Assembly (NCBI GenBank): GCA_023256555.1
Contig: JALRFB010000040.1
Span: 1 to 7,634, forward strand
Direction of reading: 5' to 3'
Length of the DNA stretch: 7,634 nt
Source: Sediminibacterium sp.
GTDB lineage: Bacteria; Bacteroidota; Bacteroidia; Chitinophagales; Chitinophagaceae
This document shows positions 1-5,430 of this stretch, one piece after another. The notes beneath the pieces are model-generated. The model was not told where the DNA came from, made no database searches, and worked only from the letters and a program-made list of their open reading frames with translations. The translations under genes were made by a program, and so were the position numbers. The number at the start of each line of letters is the position of its first letter. Position 1 is the first letter of the stretch.

Positions 1-1304
1 ATCAATAAGAAGCTTGACAGCCACATGCCTGCAAAGGGATTCCAGGTACCAGATTTAGCTAATTTTTCACCAAAATTATTCAGTAAGAAAAACACTACAA
101 AAAAAGCCACTGCCAGTACCATAGGTGTACCTAATCCTCCTTTTCTAATGATTGAACCCAATGGGGCACCTATTAAAAAAAGTACAATACATGCAAAGGA
201 TAGGGTGAATTTTCTATGCCATTCTATAGAATGTAATGCTGTGGACTGCATTTTTTCTCTGTATATAATAGAGAGTGATTCCAAGCTACTGATGATGGAG
301 GTGAATTGATAGCCTACATTTTCAATATTGCTTGATTTTTCTGAAGCAGGAACTATATCTGCAAATGATTTTATTGGCTTTGCTTGAATACGGTCAAATA
401 ATTTTGCGCTATCCTTATAAGCCATAAATCTTAAGTAAGCACCCAATTCTGCTTTTGATTTTCTTAAATAATAAACGTCATTATTTTGTACAGAATCTAA
501 TGCATGTTGTAATTGGCGTATGCTTAACATTTTAGGATCATAAATCTGATCATTGTTTTTGCCCAATTGAAAAGATTTTAAATCAAATACTTTTTTATAC
601 TCTTTAAAATACAATCTTGTAAATTCCGTAGGTGTATTTCCTCTTTGTCCTCTTTCTTGATATCGCCATCCATTGAACATGGTGAATTCCAAAAATTTTT
701 TATCTGGTGAAATGCGCATGATACCAGATTTAGCCATTGTCATATTGTCTTGTAATCCGTAACGTTTTTCGAAAATGACAATATCATGCATGACACTATC
801 GTTTGACTCTTTCCTTCCTAATTTAATCACATAACCGTCAATCTTATCGTAAAATACACCTTCTTTCAAATCCATTGCTGGCTTGGCTATGATGATATCA
901 TATTTTAATTTGGTCAATTTCATTTGCGCAATGGGGATAATATTATTCGCAAACAAAAACGCGATGCTAGAAAGAAAAATAGTAAAAATAAAAACAGGTC
1001 GCATAAAGCGAATCAAAGGAATGCCTGCAGCTTTAATAGCAACTAATTCGAAGCTTTCTCCTAAATTACCAAATGTCATGATAGAAGAAAACAATAATGA
1101 AAGTGGTAATGAAAGTGTAATGGTATTAATGGCAACCAGTCCTACCAATTGCATGATAATTAAAAAGTCCAAACCCTTTCCTACTAAGTCGTCAATATAT
1201 AACCAAAAGAATTGCATGGTCAGCACAAAAGTGGTAATGGTTAGTGCTGCCAAAAAAGGTCCTATAAAGGCCTTCAGAATAAGTATGTCTAATTTTTTGA
1301 ACAA
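1..1304 (-). CDS. LptF/LptG family permease (LPS export ABC transporter membrane subunit), 3' end cut by window edge
   Basis: This minus-strand frame is open from 1304 to the left edge, giving 434 complete codons. By family, LptF and LptG form the inner-membrane part of the LptB2FG transporter that extracts lipopolysaccharide and passes it to the periplasmic bridge. The layout matches: an N-terminal cytoplasmic stub (KKLD), hydrophobic segments near residues 14-34, 48-75 and 100-122, a soluble periplasmic region at about 125-365, then further membrane segments near 366-386, 393-410 and from 425. Family-like motifs are YIDDLVGKGL (37-46), the conserved FGxLGESFELVAIKAAGI region (78-95) and LIGAPLGSIIRKGGLG (377-392). 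LptF and LptG cannot be told apart here. No ATG lies before the first membrane segment. The only sensible start is TTG at 1304, ten bases after the stop of the upstream gene, which suggests translational coupling. The true C-terminus is outside the window. Confidence 0.93.
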   Translation of the reverse strand, partial: MFKKLDILILKAFIGPFLAALTITTFVLTMQFFWLYIDDLVGKGLDFLIIMQLVGLVAINTITLSLPLSLLFSSIMTFGNLGESFELVAIKAAGIPLIRFMRPVFIFTIFLSSIAFLFANNIIPIAQMKLTKLKYDIIIAKPAMDLKEGVFYDKIDGYVIKLGRKESNDSVMHDIVIFEKRYGLQDNMTMAKSGIMRISPDKKFLEFTMFNGWRYQERGQRGNTPTEFTRLYFKEYKKVFDLKSFQLGKNNDQIYDPKMLSIRQLQHALDSVQNNDVYYLRKSKAELGAYLRFMAYKDSAKLFDRIQAKPIKSFADIVPASEKSSNIENVGYQFTSIISSLESLSIIYREKMQSTALHSIEWHRKFTLSFACIVLFLIGAPLGSIIRKGGLGTPMVLAVAFFVVFFLLNNFGEKLAKSGTWNPFAGMWLSSFLL

Positions 1305-1314
1305 TTTTGTAGTA

Positions 1315-1698
1315 CTAGCTACCTATACGATGAAATAGATCTTTTACTTGGTATTCCCAAAGTTGACTTTGGTCTTTGATTTCATTTTTTTCTGCAAAAT
1401 CTTTAATCACTAAAATAGTTTGATTTGAAATTTCTGTTTTTTCAATGCTGAATTCAAAGTACTCATTCTTCTCACTATGCAACCATCTAAATCTGATGAA
1501 TTTATCTTCTTCTTGATCTAGAATTTCTGCCTTATCTGGTACACCGCCATTCCAAGAAAAACTATAAACATTTTCCCATTCGTCTACTTTATCTGCAAAC
1601 CATTCTTGTAACCCTGATGCAGTTGATAGAAATTCAAAAAGTATAGATGGAGAACATCTCACCGGAAATTCAAGTGTAAATAATTGTTTTTTGCTCAT
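1315..1698 (-). CDS. START-like / SRPBCC-fold domain protein
   Basis: A 127-residue protein made of a single small domain. The sequence resembles the START-like proteins of Bacteroidota, relatives of the AHSA1/SRPBCC helix-grip fold: strand FTLEFPVRCSP (7-17), helix ILFEFLSTASGLQEWFAD (19-36), then alternating strands including YSFSW (45-49), FIRFRWL (67-73) and YFEFSIEK (80-87), and a long C-terminal helix (109-126). This fold forms a hydrophobic pocket that can bind lipids or other ligands, but no ligand or activity can be assigned from sequence. No signal peptide or membrane segment is visible, so it should be cytoplasmic. It is the first gene of a unit with the LPS-export permease, whose start follows ten bases downstream, so a lipid- or envelope-related role is a reasonable inference and no more. 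The start at 1698 is the first ATG after a plausible promoter. Confidence 0.85.
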   Translation of the reverse strand: MSKKQLFTLEFPVRCSPSILFEFLSTASGLQEWFADKVDEWENVYSFSWNGGVPDKAEILDQEEDKFIRFRWLHSEKNEYFEFSIEKTEISNQTILVIKDFAEKNEIKDQSQLWEYQVKDLFHRIGS

Positions 1699-1734
1699 AA
1701 AATCTTCGCCGCTTTATAATTGATTCGTTAGGTG

Positions 1735-1764
1735 CAATAATATTAAATAAATGATTGGTTACAA
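1735..1764 (-). promoter_or_regulatory. Candidate promoter of the START-like/permease unit
   Basis: Read on the minus strand, TTG (1764-1762) is followed 19 bases later by TATTATTG (1742-1735). This is one mismatch from the Bacteroidota -7 consensus TAnnTTTG. Transcription would begin near 1728, leaving a leader of about 30 bases before the ATG. The match is imperfect and the region is AT-rich, so confidence is moderate. Confidence 0.4.
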
Positions 1765-1862
1765 GTTATTTTTTATCATAAATAGTTAATAAATAGCCAA
1801 TTAGCAATTTTTCGAATTCAAAATATTATCTAATATATTGATAATCAGTAAAATAGACCTAT

Positions 1863-1891
1863 TTTGCTTTGCTAAGATTTACGTATATTTG
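1863..1891 (+). promoter_or_regulatory. Probable ffh promoter (TTTG-N17-TAnnTTTG)
   Basis: TATATTTG (1884-1891) is an exact match to the Bacteroidota -7 consensus. A TTTG (1863-1866) lies 17 bases upstream, slightly short for the usual spacing. A transcript starting about 5-9 bases after the -7 box would have a leader of only roughly 11-15 bases before the ffh ATG at 1911. There is no recognisable Shine-Dalgarno sequence. Confidence 0.65.
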
Positions 1892-1910
1892 CCTCCCTTA
1901 ATCCATTGGT

Positions 1911-3242
1911 ATGTTTAATAACTTAAGTGAAAAATTAGAATCAGCCTTTAAGCACCTTAAAGGTCAAGCTAGAATTAATGAATTGAACGTTGCGAATACC
2001 CTTAAAGATATTCGTAAGGCCTTATTAGATGCCGATGTTAATTTTAAAATAGCTAAAGAATTCACAGATGCGATCAAAGTAAAGGCCATGGGTGAAAAAG
2101 TGATCAATGCGATCAGCCCTGGTCAATTAATGGTGAAGATTGTACAAGACGAATTAACTGCTTTAATGGGTTCTGAAGCTGCTTTATTAGATACTTCAAA
2201 AAATCCCACTATCATTTTAGTAGCAGGATTACAAGGTTCTGGTAAGACTACTTTTTCTGGTAAATTGGCTACTTATTTAAAGGCGCAAAAAAAATCTCCA
2301 TTATTAGTTGCAGCAGATATTTATCGTCCTGCAGCGATGGATCAATTAACCGTTTTAGCAGAACAAATTGGGGTGGATATTTTTGTTGAAAGAGAAAATA
2401 AAGATGCAGTGTCCATTGCGCAGAATGCTATTGCATATGCAAAACAAAATAATAAAAATATAATCATCATAGATACTGCAGGTCGTTTAGCGGTAGATGA
2501 AATGATGATGAATGAAGTGGCTAATATTAAAAACGCCATTCAACCACAAGAGATTTTATTTGTAGTGGATTCCATGACTGGTCAAGACGCAGTCAATACA
2601 GCAAAGGCTTTCAACGATCGTTTAGATTTTACTGGAGTTGTTTTAACTAAGTTGGATGGGGATACTAGAGGTGGAGCTGCTTTGTCTATTAAATACACTG
2701 TGAATAAGCCAATTAAGTTTATGAGCAGTGGAGAGAAGATGGACACTTTGGATATTTTTTATCCAGAGAGAATGGCTCAGCGTATTTTAGGAATGGGGGA
2801 TATTACTTCTTTGGTAGAGAAAGCACAAGCTCAATTTGACGAAGCTGAAGCAAAAAAATTAGAAAAGAAAATTAGAAAAAATCAATTTGATTTTGAAGAT
2901 TTCTTGACGCAGATTCAGCAAATTAAAAAAATGGGTAACCTAAAAGATTTGATGGGAATGATTCCAGGGATGGGTAAGAGTTTAAAAGATGTTGATATTA
3001 AAGATGACGCATTTAAAGGAGTAGAAGCCATTATTCAATCCATGACTTTAGTGGAAAGAAGAAATCCAGATCTATTATCGCCAAGTAGAAAAGCAAGAAT
3101 TGCCAAGGGAGCAGGTAAGAATATAAATGAGATCAATGCCTTTATCAAGCAATTTGATCAAATGAAACAGATGATGAAAATGATGAATGGGCAAATGCCT
3201 GGTGGCTTAATGGGAGGCAAAATGCCAGGAATGAGAAGGTAA
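1911..3242 (+). CDS. ffh: Signal recognition particle protein Ffh (SRP54 GTPase)
   Basis: A complete 443-residue Ffh, the usual family length. It binds 4.5S RNA and signal sequences of nascent membrane and secreted proteins, and delivers ribosomes to the FtsY receptor in a GTP-dependent way. Domains in order: helical N domain (about 1-95), GTPase G domain (about 97-295) and methionine-rich M domain (about 325-443). Visible motifs are the P-loop GLQGSGKTT (106-114), the insertion-box-linked region DIYRPAAMDQL (136-146), DTAGR (188-192) and TKLDG (246-250). In the M domain, SRKARIAKGAG (392-402) is the RNA-binding helix motif; many relatives have GSG where this has GAG. The tail is rich in Met, Gly and Pro (415-443), as expected for the signal-binding groove. 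The gene has its own promoter and is divergent from the START-like gene. No 4.5S RNA gene is seen nearby. Confidence 0.98.
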   Translation: MFNNLSEKLESAFKHLKGQARINELNVANTLKDIRKALLDADVNFKIAKEFTDAIKVKAMGEKVINAISPGQLMVKIVQDELTALMGSEAALLDTSKNPTIILVAGLQGSGKTTFSGKLATYLKAQKKSPLLVAADIYRPAAMDQLTVLAEQIGVDIFVERENKDAVSIAQNAIAYAKQNNKNIIIIDTAGRLAVDEMMMNEVANIKNAIQPQEILFVVDSMTGQDAVNTAKAFNDRLDFTGVVLTKLDGDTRGGAALSIKYTVNKPIKFMSSGEKMDTLDIFYPERMAQRILGMGDITSLVEKAQAQFDEAEAKKLEKKIRKNQFDFEDFLTQIQQIKKMGNLKDLMGMIPGMGKSLKDVDIKDDAFKGVEAIIQSMTLVERRNPDLLSPSRKARIAKGAGKNINEINAFIKQFDQMKQMMKMMNGQMPGGLMGGKMPGMRR

Positions 3243-3254
3243 TTAATTGTAACT

Positions 3255-3289
3255 AATTGATTTTCAGTATAAAATTTACCAAATCAATT
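3255..3289. repeat. Perfect 9-bp inverted repeat between ffh and rpsP
   Basis: AATTGATTT (3255-3263) and AAATCAATT (3281-3289) are perfect inverted copies separated by 17 bases. The stem is AT-rich and not followed by a clean T-run, so it would be a weak terminator for ffh. It ends about ten bases before the presumed -33 element of rpsP, so a regulatory role is equally possible. Chance formation in AT-rich DNA cannot be excluded. Confidence 0.35.
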
Positions 3290-3298
3290 GTTCTATTC

Positions 3299-3329
3299 TT
3301 GTAATATTGGGTAGATTCCCCTACCTTTG
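3299..3329 (+). promoter_or_regulatory. Probable rpsP promoter (TTG-N20-TAnnTTTG)
   Basis: TACCTTTG (3322-3329) is an exact -7 match, followed by C as in many Bacteroidota promoters. TTG (3299-3301) lies 20 bases upstream. Transcription would start near 3335, giving a leader of about 40 bases before the ATG at 3375. The -7 box covers the TTG at 3327 that would be the farthest-upstream in-frame start, which excludes that start if the promoter is real. Confidence 0.65.
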
Positions 3330-3374
3330 CACCGATTAACCCTATTTGTTAACGCCTATAAATTTCTATTTAAA

Positions 3375-3908
3375 ATGGCAGTAAAAATGAGACTACAGCG
3401 TCATGGTAGTAAGAAAAGACCATTCTACTTTATTGTAGTGGCTGACGGACGCGCACCAAGAGATGGTAAATTCATCCAAAAAATCGGTACTTACAATCCT
3501 TTAACTGTTCCTGCAACTATCCAATTGGATCGTCAAGTAGCATTAGAATGGTTGAATAAAGGAGCTCAACCAACCGATACTGTACACAGAATTTTATCAT
3601 TCAAAGGAGTATTGTATTTAAAACACTTATTACGTGGTGTTAAGTTAGGTTTGTTTGATGAAGCAACTGCAATGGCAAAGTTCCAAACTTGGTATGCAGA
3701 GCATGAAGCAAATATTGCTAGCAAAACAGAAGCACATAAGAAAGCACAAGCTGCTAAGAAAGTGTATGTTCCTGTTGTTAAGAAAGTAGCTGAACCAGTT
3801 GCGGAAGCACCTGCTGAAGTGGTAGCTGAAGAAGAAGTTGCGACAGCAACTGATGCAGGCGAACCAGTATCTGCGGCACCTGCTGAAGAAACACCAGCTG
3901 CTGAATAA
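3375..3908 (+). CDS. rpsP: 30S ribosomal protein S16 with long acidic C-terminal tail
   Basis: A primary 16S rRNA-binding protein needed for small-subunit assembly. The S16 core occupies about residues 1-95: [21 protein letters not shown] opens the protein, followed by [20 protein letters not shown] (23-42) and a typical helix ending near [10 protein letters not shown]. The chosen start is ATG at 3375 because the protein then begins [11 protein letters not shown], matching the family. The frame continues upstream to TTG at 3327, which would add 16 unrelated residues and start inside the promoter. At 177 residues it is about twice the length of E. coli S16 (82). The extra part has a Lys/Ala-rich stretch (about 118-137) and then a Glu/Ala/Pro/Val tail (139-177) of low complexity, probably disordered. 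A long tail is a known trait of Bacteroidota S16, so it is not a fusion with another gene. Confidence 0.96.
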   Translation: MAVKMRLQRHGSKKRPFYFIVVADGRAPRDGKFIQKIGTYNPLTVPATIQLDRQVALEWLNKGAQPTDTVHRILSFKGVLYLKHLLRGVKLGLFDEATAMAKFQTWYAEHEANIASKTEAHKKAQAAKKVYVPVVKKVAEPVAEAPAEVVAEEEVATATDAGEPVSAAPAEETPAAE

Positions 3909-3932
3909 TCTTACACAGATTAAAATAGCTTT

Positions 3933-3968
3933 AAAAGCCCTGGCTTCTTTTTGAAGCTGGGGTTTTTT
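3933..3968 (+). terminator. Strong intrinsic terminator after rpsP
   Basis: AAAAGCCCTGGCTTC (3933-3947) pairs with GAAGCTGGGGTTTT (3953-3966) and the next T, closing a five-T loop (3948-3952). This makes about 15 pairs with three G-U wobbles, and the GC-rich inner part is followed directly by a run of six T (3963-3968). It lies 24 bases after the rpsP stop and before rimM, so it should end or attenuate rpsP transcripts. Confidence 0.85.
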
Positions 3969-3991
3969 ATGGAATAGAATTAATTTAGCGT

Positions 3992-4510
3992 ATGAAAGAT
4001 TTGATACATATTGGTAAAATTGTTGCACCACATGGCATCACGGGGCAAGTGATTATTGAACATGCTTTAGGCAAGACTATTTCTTTTAAAGGAGTAGATG
4101 CATTATTTGTAGAGCAAACCAAAGACAGTTTTATTCCTTATTTTATTCAATCTGCCTCTGCTAAAACAGATACATTGACTCATGTACATTTTGAAGGCAT
4201 GCAAAATAGAGAAGCTACTTCGATAGTTGTTTCAAAAAAAGTTTGGGTACCACAAGAGACATTTCAAAAATTAGTAGAGAAAAATGCACCACTTGCATTA
4301 CTTGGATATATGGTGCAAGAGGGTAATAAAAATTTAGGTACAATTAAAGAAGTGATCGAACAACCACATCAATTGTTAGTCACTATTGATTATAATGGCC
4401 AAGAAGCTTATATCCCATTACATGAAGAAAGCTTAAAAGGAGTGAACCATGCAAAAAAGACAGTGTTGGTTGAACTTCCAGAAGGACTTTTAGATTTGTA
4501 TTCCGAGTAA
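3992..4510 (+). CDS. rimM: Ribosome maturation factor RimM
   Basis: A 172-residue RimM, the usual length. RimM helps assemble the head of the 30S subunit and associates with ribosomal protein S19. Two domains are visible. The N-terminal RimM domain (about 1-90) carries HIGKIVAPHGITGQV (6-20) and the weakly conserved EGMQNREAT...VWVP stretch (68-87). The C-terminal PRC-barrel (about 100-172) carries LLGYMVQE (103-110), LGTIKEVI (115-122) and AYIPLHEESLKGVN (139-152), ending ELPEGLLDLY. It starts 83 bases after rpsP, the classic rpsP-rimM pairing, but a strong terminator lies between them. No clear TAnnTTTG box precedes the ATG (the nearest is the poor match TAATTTAG, 3981-3988), so it may depend on read-through. 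The trmD and rplS genes that follow in many bacteria are absent here. Confidence 0.95.
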   Translation: MKDLIHIGKIVAPHGITGQVIIEHALGKTISFKGVDALFVEQTKDSFIPYFIQSASAKTDTLTHVHFEGMQNREATSIVVSKKVWVPQETFQKLVEKNAPLALLGYMVQEGNKNLGTIKEVIEQPHQLLVTIDYNGQEAYIPLHEESLKGVNHAKKTVLVELPEGLLDLYSE

Positions 4511-4565
4511 TTATTAAAGATTAACAATCGTTCATAAAGAATTTAAAAAATATTTTTATAAAAGT

Positions 4566-4580
4566 CTACTAAATTAGTAG
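4566..4580. promoter_or_regulatory. Perfect 7-1-7 palindrome, candidate operator of the peroxiredoxin gene
   Basis: CTACTAA-A-TTAGTAG is a perfect inverted repeat with a single central base. It sits just upstream of the -7 box at 4589, where the -33 element would be expected, and no TTG is found at the right distance. The 7-1-7 geometry is that of Fur/PerR-family boxes, although the bases differ from the B. subtilis PerR consensus. A bound dimer would cover roughly -37 to -22. Which regulator binds, if any, is unknown. Confidence 0.45.
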
Positions 4581-4588
4581 GAAATACA

Positions 4589-4596
4589 TATCTTTG
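4589..4596 (+). promoter_or_regulatory. Probable -7 box of the peroxiredoxin promoter
   Basis: TATCTTTG is an exact TAnnTTTG match. Transcription would begin near 4602, leaving a leader of about 55 bases. The leader opens with a small inverted repeat, TGCTAT (4602-4607) and ATAGCA (4614-4619), around six bases. No -33 TTG is present, and that position is occupied by the palindrome at 4566-4580. Confidence 0.55.
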
Positions 4597-4656
4597 TTTT
4601 CTGCTATCAATTAATAGCATGTTTTTATTCAATCATCATTCATTAAATAATATTGT

Positions 4657-5292
4657 ATGAGTTTAAGACTAGGAGATATTGCACCAGATTTTAAAGCAAA
4701 AACAAGTATTGGCGAAATTAGCTTTCATGAATATTTAGGAGATAGTTGGGGAATCTTGTTTTCACACCCTGCTGATTTTACACCAGTTTGTACTACCGAA
4801 TTAGGTAGAACTGCTGCCTTGCAAGAAGAATTCGCCAAAAGAAATGTGAAAGTTTTGGCCTTAAGTGTAGACGGAGTAGAAAGTCATCAAAATTGGATCA
4901 AAGACATCAATGAGACGCAACAAGTAACAGTAGGCTTCCCTATTATTGCGGATGAAGATAAATCCATTGCCAATGCATATGATATGATACATCCTAATGC
5001 TTCAGAAACTTTTACGGTAAGATCTCTATTTATTATTGGTCCAGATAAAAAAATTAAATTAACCATCACTTATCCAGCTTCAACTGGAAGAAATTTCGTG
5101 GAAGTATTAAGAGTCATTGATTCTTTACAGCTAACAGCTAATTATAGTGTTGCAACTCCAGCCAATTGGAAAGAAGGGGAAGATGTAATTATTGTACCTG
5201 CGGTGAAAACTGAAGATGCATTGGTGAAGTTTCCTAAAGGAGTAAATATTGTTAAACCATATTTAAGATATACGCCCCAACCTAATAAATAA
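4657..5292 (+). CDS. 1-Cys peroxiredoxin (Prx6 type)
   Basis: A complete 211-residue thiol peroxidase that reduces hydrogen peroxide and organic hydroperoxides. The thioredoxin-like core holds the peroxidatic motif HPADFTPVCTTE (37-48): Pro38, Thr42 and Cys45 form the active site, and Arg122 in TVRSLF (120-125) is the expected partner arginine. Cys45 is the only cysteine in the protein, so there is no resolving cysteine. This, with the length and the C-terminal extension after residue 160 (PANWKEGEDVIIVP at 168-181, PYLRYTPQP near the end), places it in the Prx6 group, not the AhpC or BCP groups. No signal peptide is present, so it is cytoplasmic. It appears monocistronic, with its own promoter region upstream and an intrinsic terminator downstream. 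The reductant cannot be read from sequence. Confidence 0.95.
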   Translation: MSLRLGDIAPDFKAKTSIGEISFHEYLGDSWGILFSHPADFTPVCTTELGRTAALQEEFAKRNVKVLALSVDGVESHQNWIKDINETQQVTVGFPIIADEDKSIANAYDMIHPNASETFTVRSLFIIGPDKKIKLTITYPASTGRNFVEVLRVIDSLQLTANYSVATPANWKEGEDVIIVPAVKTEDALVKFPKGVNIVKPYLRYTPQPNK

Positions 5293-5307
5293 TTCATATA
5301 ATATATT

Positions 5308-5360
5308 GGCGGTGGACGATTCTGCCTAACAGTGTGTCACTGTAGATTCGAGTCATCGCC
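5308..5360 (+). other. 53-base imperfect hairpin element after the peroxiredoxin gene, possible structured RNA
   Basis: Outer stem GGCGGTG (5308-5314) pairs with CATCGCC (5354-5360), with one G-U. After a bulged G, AC (5316-5317) pairs with GT (5352-5353). GATTCT (5318-5323) pairs with AGATTC (5344-5349) with one T-T mismatch, and ACAGTG (5329-5334) pairs with CACTGT (5338-5343) around a TGT loop. The five bases GCCTA (5324-5328) and the two bases GA (5350-5351) bulge out. The element is far more GC-rich than its surroundings and contains no reading frame of note. It starts 15 bases after the peroxiredoxin stop and is followed ten bases later by a terminator. It could be a 3' UTR structure, a small RNA or a dispersed intergenic repeat. 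The strand is assigned by the terminator. Confidence 0.5.
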
Positions 5361-5370
5361 AGACTAATTC

Positions 5371-5401
5371 AAATCCCTTCCATTAAATGGAGGGGATTTT
5401 T
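5371..5401 (+). terminator. Intrinsic terminator after the peroxiredoxin gene and hairpin element
   Basis: AAATCCCTTCCAT (5371-5383) pairs with ATGGAGGGGATTT (5387-5399) over 13 pairs with one G-U wobble, closing a TAA loop. A run of five T (5397-5401) overlaps the end of the stem. It is a textbook Rho-independent terminator on the plus strand and separates the peroxiredoxin from the amidohydrolase, whose ATG follows about 30 bases later. Confidence 0.88.
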
Positions 5402-5430
5402 GTATATTTATTTTATTAAAACATTGCTTT

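Noticed and set aside
25..309. Plus-strand open frame of 94 codons
   Set aside because: It lies antisense within the LptF/LptG-type permease coding region, whose protein sequence is clearly conserved; the plus-strand translation looks like no known protein.
883..1338. Plus-strand open frame of 151 codons
   Set aside because: It is antisense to the N-terminal membrane segments of the permease and is explained as a shadow of that gene.
2342..2539. Minus-strand open frame of 65 codons within ffh
   Set aside because: It is fully antisense to the conserved Ffh GTPase domain with no sign of independent coding.
3645..4031. Minus-strand open frame of 128 codons, rich in Cys, Phe and Ser
   Set aside because: It is antisense to the S16 tail, the terminator and the start of rimM; its composition is the mirror of the Ala/Glu-rich repeat and it lacks family features.
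4887..5069. Minus-strand open frame of 60 codons within the peroxiredoxin gene
   Set aside because: It is fully antisense to a conserved peroxiredoxin region and has no recognisable features.
5308..5361. A tRNA or tRNA-like gene in the hairpin after the peroxiredoxin (7-bp acceptor-like stem, TTCGAGT resembling a T-loop, then a discriminator-like A)
   Set aside because: The interior is only 39 bases, too short for D, anticodon and T arms; the bases beside TTCGAGT do not form a T-stem; and a continuous hairpin explains the pairing better.
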